DNA of 64,000 nt from Rhabdophis nuchalis (lineage: Eukaryota > Chordata > Lepidosauria > Squamata > Natricidae). Position 1 is the first letter of the stretch, and each line of letters starts with the position of its first letter. The stretch covers positions 184,988,462 through 185,052,461 of the forward strand of contig CM077644.1 in NCBI GenBank assembly GCA_039707465.1, written 5' to 3'. The notes under the pieces were generated by a model. It made no database searches. It was not told the origin of the DNA and was given only the letters and a program-made list of their open reading frames with translations. The position numbers were made by a program, and so were the translations under genes. Positions 55,479 to 64,000 of this stretch are shown here, in pieces.

Positions 55479-55859
55479 CAGTGGTGGGTTTCAAATTTTT
55501 TAGAACCTACTCTGTAGGTGTGGCCTATTTTGTGGGCGTAGCTTGGCAGTCATGTGACAGGGTGGGAGTGGCCACCTTTTAAAATGTGGTGAAACTCATT
55601 TAACAACGCTCTTGCTTAGCAACCAAAATTTTGGACTCAATTGTGATGATAAATTCTTTCTTTCTTTCTTTCTTTCTTTCTTTCCTTTCTTTCTTTCTTT
55701 CCTTTCTTCCTTTCCTTTCCTTTCCTTCCCATTGGGTCACTGGCAGCGGCGGGCCATATTTACTTCCAGGTACGCCGGTGAAACCCCCTGTCACCGGTTC
55801 TCTAAATTTCACCAACCGGCTCTCGCGAGTAGGTGCGAGTCTGCAGAAACCCACCACTG
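55479..55859. mobile_element. hAT-like MITE, family B, with exact TSD
   Basis: 381 bp from CAGTGGTGGGTTTCAAA to TGCAGAAACCCACCACTG. The octamer tatccaat flanks both sides exactly (55471-55478 and 55860-55867). A TTTC microsatellite lies inside. Confidence 0.94.
55655..55729. repeat. (TTTC)n with TTTCC variants
   Basis: TTTC units, then mixed CCTTTC and TTCCTTTC units, inside the family B MITE. Confidence 0.93.
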
Positions 55860-55867
55860 TATCCAAT

Positions 55868-56367
55868 CTTTCTGCATAAGAATAATGCACTCAATTGTTT
55901 GAAGGCCAGACCATCTCTGCAATAGAGTGAAACACAACTGGAGCACCCTTGGAATAGCCAGATCAGCATTTCCTTTCTGGAATGTTCCACCTTCGGAACT
56001 GGGAATTTTCTGGAATATTCCATCTTTGGAACAGGAAGTTTTGCACATCCTAGCAAGAATCATTATTGATCTTGATTACTTGCTCACTCAATACATCTTT
56101 GCATACCACCTACCTACCTAAGAGATGAACACAATTAGTATGCCTATTTCAAATGTTCTGACATCCAAACATTAATCCAGTTGTGTTTTAAATTTCATAA
56201 GCTAGTTCTGAATAACAGTGTGAGTTGCTTGTGTACAAACCTTCATGGGCAATTTATTTGTGTGCCATATTCTACTCAATTAGATTGTGTGTTCAAAACA
56301 ATTTACAATAGTTGTATTATTAGTAATAAACTACCCAAACCCAAAATGTATTTTTAAATCAATCCCT
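55868..56367. other. Unassigned stretch
   Basis: A local imperfect direct repeat (ggaatgttccaccttcggaa, ggaatattccatctttggaa) lies at 55979-56032. It is palindromic within each unit. Nothing else recognised. Confidence 0.4.
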
Positions 56368-56412
56368 CCCTCCCTCCCTCCCTCTCTCTCTCTCTCTTTC
56401 TCTTTCCAAGAA
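56368..56412. repeat. (CCCT)n (CT)n microsatellite
   Basis: Five or six CCCT units followed by CT and TTTC units. Confidence 0.92.
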
Positions 56413-56900
56413 ACTAAATGATTTTTGATTTTATTTTCATCAAACTCTGTATTCTACAAATGAACTATAGTTATTCCCTAAAGTAAACTATCTCTCTCTC
56501 TTAACAGAAGTAGTGGTAGTTTGACAATTTTGTATCCAGTTCCAGATTTGATTCTCATTGTAACATAGGGTACAAATTCAAATGCCAGCATCAAAAATCC
56601 TATGGGAATGTCCAAAACTCCTGTTCAAGCCACTACCTTCTTTTCTCTCTCATTCATCTAATATTGACAATGGGGGAACAGAGTTCCTATATGCTGTCTG
56701 TGGTTCTTTCCCCCATCCCCACCCCTCCTTCTTTGATTTAGGTGCCCATGCAAGTTAATGCAAAATGGAACTTTAAGTTAAAAGTTTTCAAACCCTTCCA
56801 GCTTTAAATCTCTTTCAAACTATTGTGTCTAAAACCATCACCAAAATACATTGTTCATCCAATCAGCAATATCCAAACAGGATGCCAGTCTTTAAAGTTT
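56413..56900. other. Unassigned stretch
   Basis: Nothing recognised. Confidence 0.35.
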
Positions 56901-56921
56901 CAATCAGAATAGAGTTGGAGG

Positions 56922-57249
56922 CAGTGGTGGGTTTCAAAAATGTTTAGAATCTCTTCTGTAGGTGTGGCCTGCTTTGTGGGAATGGCTTGTTGGCCATGTG
57001 ACCAGGTGGGAGTGGCTTGCCAGCCATGTGACTGGGTGGGAGTGGCTTGCCGGCCACGTGACTGACTGGGAGTGGGTTAGGGTTAGGGTTAGGAGTTCTG
57101 GGAATTCCCAGAATTCCTCCTCTCGCTCTTCATCTTGATGATGTGCGGAAAGGCGGGGGGAAGGGAGCTGGAACCAATTCTAAACGGCACTGTAGATTTG
57201 TGAAACCTCTTCTATGGAAGAGGTTAGAACTGGCAGGAACCCACCCCTG
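56922..57249. mobile_element. hAT-like MITE, family B, with exact TSD
   Basis: 328 bp from CAGTGGTGGGTTTCAAAAA to GGCAGGAACCCACCCCTG. The octamer gttggagg flanks both sides exactly (56914-56921 and 57250-57257). The interior has three diverged ~35-bp units around ccatgtgactgggtggg and a ttagggttagggttagg segment. Confidence 0.94.
57073..57092 (+). repeat. Short TTAGGG run inside a MITE
   Basis: Three TTAGGG units (gggttagggttagggttagg), identical to the vertebrate telomere repeat. Confidence 0.95.
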
Positions 57250-57516
57250 GTTGGAGGTGACCGTGGAGGCCTTCTAGTCCATCCCCCTGCTCAAGCAGGA
57301 AATCCTGTACCATTTTAGACAAGTGACTGTCCAATATCTTCTTTAAAACCTTTAGTGATAAAGCACCCACAATTTCTGAAGGCAAATTGTTCCATTGGTT
57401 AATTATTCACACTCTTAGAAGGTTTCTCCTTAATTTCAGATTATTTCTCTCCTTGATTAGTTTTCATCCATTGTTTCTTGTCCTGCCTTCTGGTGCTTTG
57501 GAAAGTAATATTGATT

Positions 57517-57664
57517 TTGTTATATTGTACTATATTAATTTATTTGATTATTTTTGTTAGTTTTTTTATTGTTTTAAATGTGTTTTTTATATTCTGTAAG
57601 CCACCTTGAGTCACCATGGGCCAATAGGCTGCAATATAAATTAAATAAATAAATAAATAAATAA
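57517..57664 (+). mobile_element. LINE 3' tail (L2-like), with (AAAT)n end
   Basis: Ends with taagccaccttgagtcacc, a gggccaataggctgcaat hairpin-like part and (AAAT)n. Same architecture as the L2-like tails, more diverged. Confidence 0.5.
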
Positions 57665-57682
57665 TGTCTAAAAAACTGAACT

Positions 57683-58334
57683 TGTTCTGACCTGGGCTTC
57701 CCAAGATCATGAAGCAGACTCCTCATCCCAATAACACCTCTTTTATTTAGGTTGAATGGAATTCCTCTCCAACAAAGTCCCAGCAAACAGTCTTTCATGC
57801 GATTTCACAACTACAGACCTTCATTAGTTTTGGAGAGTTGCCAAGCAGATACTTTCCAAACACCAAACACAATTACTTGACAAGAAGTCGGGACAGATCT
57901 TCACCCTAATGAACTGAACTAATTTATTTATTTATTTATTTTATTTATTTATTTATTTATTTTATTTTATTTTATTAAATTTATACCCTTTGTCTCCTGC
58001 AAACTCCCCTCCTCTTTCGCTCCTCTTTATTCCTCTTATTCCCCATGGGAAGGGCCATTCACTATCCATCAGTGCCTTTACTTCCCAGTTGGCCCTTGTT
58101 CCTTAACTGTTCCCTTCTTCTGGCAGCTCTGCACATGCACACATTGGGAACAGGCTCCAGCTGTTCTTCTGCCCCACTGATATCTGATTCCGAAGGCAGC
58201 TGATAACTGTCGGATGGCCCTGGCCCCATCTCTGCCTCTGATACAGAGTACTCATCAGAACCTTTCCCAGACTCCAGGACTGGCCCAAACTCCTCACTGC
58301 CTGAGTCTGCCACCAGCTCCACTGGCCACTGTCA
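57683..58334 (-). mobile_element. LTR-like dispersed repeat, family D
   Basis: Minus-strand reading starts TGACAGTGGCCAGTGG, keeps an open SEAEMGPGP to EEQLEPVPNV segment, a ggtataaatttaata TATA-like region expanded into a (TTTA)n block (about 57915-57985), gaaagactgtttgctggg, cctaaataaaagagg, and ends GGTCAGAACA like the copy at 7553-8084. The right end abuts the L2-like element. No matching flanking duplication. Confidence 0.5.
57915..57985. repeat. (TTTA)n/(TTTTA)n microsatellite
   Basis: Near-pure TTTA with TTTTA variants, located inside the TATA-like region of the family D element. Confidence 0.93.
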
Positions 58335-58353
58335 GGCTTCCCTAAAAGAGGCT

Positions 58354-59286
58354 ATGGTGAGGCCCCTCCTTAAGAAGCCCTCTTTGGACCCAGCTCTTTT
58401 AACAAACTATCTTCCCGTCTCCAACCTTCCCTTCTTGGCGAAGGTTGTCGAGAGTGTGGTGGCACAACAGTTTCCCCGTCACCTGGAGGAAGTTGATTAT
58501 CTAGACCCGCGCCAGTCCGGCTTTCGGCCCGGGCATAGCACTGAGACGGCATTGGTCGTGTTGGTTGATGATCTCTGGAGGGCCAGAGATGGGGGTTGTT
58601 CCTCCATCCTGGTCCTATTAGATCTCTCGGCGGCTTTCGATACCATCGACCATGGTATCCTATTGCATCGGCTGGGGAGGTTGGGGGTGGGAGGCACCGT
58701 CCTATGGTGGTTCTCCTCCTACCTCTCTGGCCGATCGCAATTTGTGTTGGCAGGGGAGCAGAGGTCGACCCCGAGACCCCTCACATGTGGGGTGCCTCAG
58801 GGGTCGGTCCTTTCGCCTCTCCTGTTTAATGCATACATGAAGCCGCTGGGTGAGATCATCCGTGGTTTTGGGGTAGAGTATCATCTCTACGCTGATGATA
58901 CTCAGCTGTATATATCTACCCCAAACCACCCCAACGATGCCGTAGCGGTGATGTGCCAGTGCCTGGAAGCCGTGTGGATCTGGATGGGAAGTAACGGACT
59001 TAGGCTCAACCCGACCAAGACCGAGTGGCTGTGGTTTCCGGCTGCCCGATTCAACCACCTTTCTCCAACGCTGGCCATAGGGGGCGAACATCTTGCCCCT
59101 GTGGATGGGGCGCGCAATTTGGGTGTCCTCCTGGATACCCGGCTGTCTGGAAGAGCAAGTGACAGCCGTGGCCAGGAGGGCGTTTTACCAGGTTCGTCTG
59201 GTTCGCCAATTGCGCCCCCTATTGGATCGGGACGCCCTTCGCACAGTCACTCATGCCCTCGTGACATCTCGACTGGACTATTGTAA
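58354..59286 (+). pseudogene. L2-like reverse transcriptase, frame-shifted copy, first part
   Basis: The first 265 or so residues of a 310-residue frame encode the RT: NYLPVSNLPFLAKVVE, QSGFRPGHSTETAL, LLDLSAAFDTIDH, TCGVPQGSVLSPLLFN and YHLYADDTQLYIS, so the catalytic aspartates are present. After about 59148 the frame leaves the family pattern, because about two bases are missing there relative to the copy at 103-1497. The true continuation is in another frame (59149-59734). N-terminal RT parts and the endonuclease are absent. Confidence 0.85.
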
Positions 59287-59734
59287 CTCTCTCTACATGG
59301 GGCTCCCCTTGAGGTGCACCCGGAGGCTTCAGTTAGTTCAGAATGCAGCCGCGCGAGCAATTATGGGAACCACCAGGTTCACCCACGTTACACCGCTCTT
59401 GCGCAAGCTGCACTGGCTATCTGTCGTCTTCCGGGTGCGCTTCAAGGTATTAATCATCATCTTTAAAGCGCTCCATGGCTCGGGACCTAGCTACCTGCGG
59501 GATCGGATCCTGCCTCATACATCCTCACGGCCGATTCGCTCCCACAGAGAGGGACTGCTCTGGGTGCCGTCCACTAGACTCTGTCAGCGGGCGACGCCCA
59601 GGGGAAGGGCTCTCTCTGTGGCGGGCCCGGCCCTCTGGAACGACCTTCCCCCCGATATTAGAACGACCACGGACCTCCGCTCCTTCCGCCTGAAATTGAA
59701 GACTCATCTTTTCCGCCTGGCCGGCCTAGGGTAG
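59149..59734 (+). pseudogene. L2-like RT, second part after the frameshift
   Basis: Contains the RT thumb and C-terminal domain: QVTAVARRAFYQVRLVRQL, DALRTVTHALVTSRLDYC, LQLVQNAAARAIMG, then RPIRSHREGLLWVPSTR, LWNDLPPDIRTTTDLRSFR and a stop after LFRLAGLG. The frame is open from well upstream of the shift point. Confidence 0.85.
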
Positions 59735-59951
59735 TCTCTCTGTCTATGGGTTTTTAAATGTATACTATATTTATTGGATGTTTTTAGTTAAGGGGATTTT
59801 AGCACAGGATTGATTGAGTTTAATTCGTTTTAATTTGTATGTATTTTGTATATTTTTCGTTTTTTAATTTCCCTGTGCACCGCCCCGAGTCCCTGTGGGG
59901 AGAGGGTGCGGTCAATAAATGCAACTTTATTATTATTATTATTATTATTAC

Positions 59952-60863
59952 AACAGAACTGCCAATCAGAAGCACCTTCATCAGGATAGGAACTATGTTT
60001 CATTCTAATGATTGTTCCTTGCACAGGTAAAAACATGCACAGATTAAGCCATGTTTGTTTTGTCTGGACCCAATGCAGAGCTCAAAATGCCATCTAGTAC
60101 TGTAACAGCATTGTTGTGACCTGTCCAGAATTGAATTCTATGATCTGGTTAACCTAAACGCTAAATAAATATTAAGTGTTTTTATTAGTAAATGTAAACT
60201 TCTATCATTTGCACTTATTTGAAATCATTAATTAAATATATTCCCAAAAACTGTGCCCAGTTCATAGGAACATTTATTTTTCACTATCTGAAGTACTTTC
60301 TGTACTTTTAAACCATAATTCTGGGACAAATTCTTTCTGAATTTTGTTCATTTTGCTTTTTCAGGAGAGCTCAAAGATTTATTTATGTTTTGATTCTATC
60401 ATTTCAAATTTAAATTTTACTGGATTTTAACTCCAATCTTAACTATTTCCCTTCCCAAGTCAATTCCACAGCTTTAACAAATTAGCCTTTTCTTTTGGTT
60501 ACAGATTCACTCTGTATTACAATGGAACATGTATGCCTCACTATCCAAAACTCAAACAGTTTTAAGTTTAATTTTTTTTTTGAAGAACTTGAACTTAAGC
60601 CAATTCATTTCAACTAAATCAATGGGACAGAATTGGCTTAAATCCAAGTGCTTCCTCTTAAGTGGTCTGCAGATTGGGCTAGAATGTTTGAAACTTCACC
60701 CTAAGGACAGATTTTCTTAAATCATTATAATTAGAATGGTGCATTCATGCTAAAAGCCAGATAGTGAGCTGGGATTTTTAAATATATATACTTGAAAGAT
60801 ACTGACTAAACTAAATCTTTCCCTCTCCCAGCCCCTCACCTACAATATCTTGCTTCATTACAA
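59952..60863. other. Unassigned stretch
   Basis: A/T-rich; nothing recognised. Confidence 0.4.
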
Positions 60864-61151
60864 GTAAAGGTAAAGGTTCCCGTTGCATATATGTACTAGT
60901 CGTTCCTGACTCTAGGGAGCGGTGCTCATCTCTGTTTCAAAGTCAAAGAGCCAGGGCTATCTGAAGACATCTCCATGGTCATGGAGCCGGCATGACTAAA
61001 TGCTGAAGGCACACAGAACGCTGTTACCTTCCCACCAAGGTGGTCCCTATTTTTCTACTTGCATTTTTACATGCTTTCAAAATGCTAGGTTGGCAGAAGC
61101 TGGGACAAGTAACAGGAACTCATTCCATTACATGGCGTTAGGAATTCAAAC
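60864..61151 (-). mobile_element. Sauria-type SINE, tRNA head missing
   Basis: The plus strand begins agtaaaggtaaaggttccc (tail in reverse), then cgttcctgactctagggagc, ggtggtccctatttttctac, ggcagaagctgggacaagta and stops at aggaattcaaacc, before the head. Confidence 0.85.
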
Positions 61152-62132
61152 CAGAAATACTATATGATGGAAAAGAAAATACAATATGGTGGCAGAAGTC
61201 TAGGAAACTGGCACTTGGACTAGATCAGTGGATCCAGAGCAGAGGATCCATATGAGTGAATCTATGTGAAGGATCAGTGGACACATAGATACTAGATCCT
61301 GATTACTTATACTAAAGAAGTCCAGAATTGGTACTGATTTAATCTAAAAAAATAATGTTAAAAAAATAAGTCTAAACATCTTTTTGACCATTCCCATATT
61401 TTTTTCAGTTTGGGCTACTTTTTTCTCTGTTGAAGCATGGTGCTGCCAAATTGATTTGATTCTTAATGCTCAGCTATTTTATTAATTGATCACTTGCCAG
61501 CATAGGATAGCGTTGTGTTAGTCCTATACAAGGGGCACACAGAAGTTCATATTTGATCATAAAACACAAAGATTCATTTTTGTTCAGATCAATCCATCTC
61601 ACTGGATTATTGTTGTAGTCACAAAAATCAATAGGGACCTCTCTATCTGCCACTTTGAATTCCCAGGGGGGGAAAAACAGGATACAAATTTAAGAAAAAT
61701 GGAAAGGGTCAATCTTGGAAGTTCTTTTTTAGCTTGTATTGCATCATTGACCTTGTCCCTTTCCTTACTTCTTTCCATTTCCGGAGTAGCCAAGTCTGCA
61801 TTTTGCAATTTTCTGCTACAAAGAATCCAAGGAAATAATACATTCTGGGAATTTTATCATTCACTGTATGGACCTGAATGCTAATTTTCCAGAACATTTA
61901 GGATATTGTCATACCAGCTTCTAGAACTCACATTCTATCCCATGGTCACCATCATAGACTGTAAATTTGCATGACTGGGAAAGATTGAAGAAGGGGTGTT
62001 TAGTCCAGTCATGCTTAGTATGATAATAAAGTTAACAGTTGGAGGTGAGTTGAGGGAACGTCTGTAGCTCCGTGGTGGATTGCATGCTTTTCTGATGACG
62101 TATCAAAGATCAAGGAACTTTCAGAAATGGAT
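61152..62132. other. Unassigned stretch
   Basis: A possible tRNA-like fragment lies near 62065-62110 (tctgtagctccgtggtgg). Nothing firm. Confidence 0.35.
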
Positions 62133-62793
62133 TGCAGAAAGTCAGCACCCACCCTCCTAGAAGAATGAAATATTTTGAGGAGTATTTTAAAAAGGCAGAA
62201 TTTTATATTTCCCTAAATGAGAAATGGAGAAACGTGTTGTTGTTTTTAAAGACAGAGAGTAGACTCAGTCTTTCTTAATGGCCCCCACCAGATATTTTGT
62301 GCCCATTAAGAAAGAATGGGCCAGTCTATTCAGAAACCAGCCCGTTTCCCTGCCCCAAGCAGAAACTGAGACCAGCTTTTAGAAATGCAGATTTGGTGAT
62401 CCATTCAGAAAGACTGGGTCAAGACAGAAACTCAGATAAGCAACAAACAAAAGGTTGACAAAATTAGCTCAGAGAAACAATTAGGATTTGCATTTTCTCT
62501 TTTGCCCATAGAGCCAGCTAAGACCCCTATATGACCCCTACGTGACCCCATAGGAATCTGGCAACAGCCAATAGAATACATGTTCTTGCACAGGAACAAG
62601 AATCTCAAATTCAACGCCCAAAAGAAGATATAAAAGCCACCCACTCTCAGCTCCATTTTGTCAGCTGCACCAGAACCACAAACCCTGGTGGTTCTGTTCA
62701 TCAATAAATGGACCTTCTTTCCAATCAGCCTCTAGCCTCCATTTTGTCTCCAGTGCCTTTCTCCCAGCTTGGAACTGGATCTTTCTTCCAACA
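62133..62793 (+). mobile_element. Solo LTR, family E
   Basis: Starts TGCAGAAAGTCAGCACCC and ends TTTCTTCCAACA. It has a clear TATA box (agatataaaagccacccac, about 62620), a start-like cactctcagctccattttg and a polyadenylation signal (tcaataaatggacc, about 62701), then a U5 rich in C and T. It aligns with the minus-strand copy at 16530-17110. A direct repeat flank is not seen here. Confidence 0.7.
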
Positions 62794-64000
62794 AGGACTT
62801 TGGGGAACAATTGCAGTAGTGGTAGGTTGGATGGAGAACTGTCTTGACCCAGTTTAAGACAGCCAATAGTCTTAAACTGTATCCTTACAGCCAATGCTAG
62901 ATTAGTTTACCACTTGCTAAGCTGGATTCAAAAAGACTCAAATTTTAAATAATGCAGGCAAACTCTTGAGGATAACTTTTTCTTTGCATGCCTATCTGCC
63001 AAATCTAGCAGTGAGAAAGCCTGAGATTTATGTAAGGCTGAGGTAAGGAATTCCAACTTCAATTCCAACTCCAACTCCTAGTAATATGAAGGATGATGGG
63101 AACTGTAATTCAAGAACATATGGAAGGGCAGATTCCTTAAATACTCCGCCAATAAAATACAAAGTAACCATTAAGCCTTTCCCAAACATTTCAGTCCAAG
63201 TACTGTAACTGCAAAAAAAAACCATCAACAACTTCAAAAAAATAAGAGCTTCAATCAATTTTAAAAGAGGAGGACAAGGAAGAAGAAGAAAAAGATGTGA
63301 GAAAGCAATGGGCCATGTAGCAGCTCCTTTCTAAAATGTGCACTTTAACAAGAAGAGTATCACTGTGAGCTGATGAGTCTGACTCGGGTATTTATCTTGG
63401 CAAATGTGTCTTTTTGAACACCTTGGGTTAATTGGCCATGGAAGACAAAAACATACAGATTGCAATGTAAATTTTCTCCATACAATTTTTTCTGCAAGGG
63501 CATTCACTGTGACTTTTTTTTCATTTAGCAGACAAAATAGATATCAGAATTCTTATTCCCGTTAGTGATATTGAGAGATATGATTTCAAAAGGCCAACAT
63601 TATCTAATATCTCAAAAGTTGAACATGGTAGATTGAGATCTGGTCCAAATTCATATTAAGGTATGAAATGAGCTTGGGTAAAATGGCTTAATTCTGATAT
63701 AAATTGTTTTAAGCTTCTTGCAGCAAATAGAGGGTGTTCCAAAATATAACAATTTATGGCTCAATTCCAAGTAGTTGGTTCCTGTGCCTTTAATATTTGT
63801 GTTTCAAGTTAAGATTGACAACTAAAGCATCTTCCAAAGAACCGGTCACATTACTAAGATTTATTACAGGTTTATCTCAACCAGATGAACATCAACAACA
63901 AATGTGTTGGCTGTTTATATAAGAATGAATTTTTTATTATTATTCTGTTCAAGATGAAGAAAATTGTGGGGATTTTTTTTCTTCCCCTGTTGTCAATTTC
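62794..64000. other. Unassigned stretch to the window end
   Basis: A/T-rich; no recognised gene or repeat. A purine-rich ggaggacaaggaagaagaag run lies near 63269. Confidence 0.35.

Larger units (their letters stand above)
56901..57515 (-). mobile_element. CR1 LINE 3' fragment interrupted by a MITE
   Basis: In reverse it matches the last part of CR1 ORF2 and the 3' UTR: aactaatcaaggagagaaat, attaaggagaaaccttctaa, gagcagggggatggactaga and caactctattctgattg. The family B MITE at 56922-57249 sits in its 3' UTR. Confidence 0.82.
58342..59951 (+). mobile_element. L2-like LINE, 5'-truncated, 3' end complete
   Basis: Runs from the EAMVRPLLKK codons through the RT, the C-terminal block and the 3' UTR (tgcaccgccccgagtccc) to an (ATT)n tail ending at about 59951. 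It starts within a few bases of the point where the copy at 1-1497 starts. One frameshift is present. Confidence 0.9.

Overview
The window looks like intergenic or intronic DNA of a squamate reptile, most likely a snake. The assignment rests on the repeats. There are Sauria-type SINEs ending in (ACCTTT)n, a BovB LINE fragment, an intact CR1 LINE, L2-like LINEs with A/T-rich microsatellite tails, several other tRNA-derived SINEs, dense hAT-type MITEs, and long GATA, GGAA, GA and CT microsatellites. No complete host gene is recognisable. The best host-coding candidate is one possible 3'-terminal exon on the minus strand at 26812-27091, ending in a stop codon and preceded by a splice-acceptor-like site. 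No tRNA, rRNA or CRISPR array was seen.

The most striking object is a full-length CR1 retrotransposon at about 8247-13069. It has nine near-identical 75-bp tandem units at its 5' end, then ORF1 (335 aa; zinc-knuckle-like cysteines and an SGNH esterase), then ORF2 (955 aa; AP endonuclease plus reverse transcriptase), then the CR1 3' end. Both ORFs are open, so this copy may be young and possibly active. Degraded CR1 pieces lie at 27536-28003, 47773-48288 and 56901-57515. A tRNA-derived SINE with a CR1-type 3' end (18575-18722) is a plausible CR1 client.

L2-like LINE copies lie at 1-1497 (-), 5393-5709, 26552-26640, 38943-39362, 46482-47030, 57517-57664 and 58342-59951 (+). The two longest begin at nearly the same codon. 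A short L1-type insertion (24113-24929) carries part of ORF1 joined directly to a 3' UTR with no ORF2, inside a 14-bp target-site duplication; it resembles the HAL1 elements of mammals.

Solo-LTR-like sequences fall into several families, two copies each for three of them (1870-2233 with 44283-44701; 16530-17110 with 62133-62793; 7553-8084 with 57683-58334), plus singletons near 6233, 20385, 25150 and 35919. No internal gag, pol or env region was recognised.

hAT-like non-autonomous DNA transposons are frequent. Eight have exact 8-bp target-site duplications that I could read directly, including three nearly perfect fold-back elements. At 52728-53612 a MITE sits inside a MITE inside a SINE, with both MITE duplications intact. 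The remaining stretches are A+T-rich sequence in which I recognise nothing specific.
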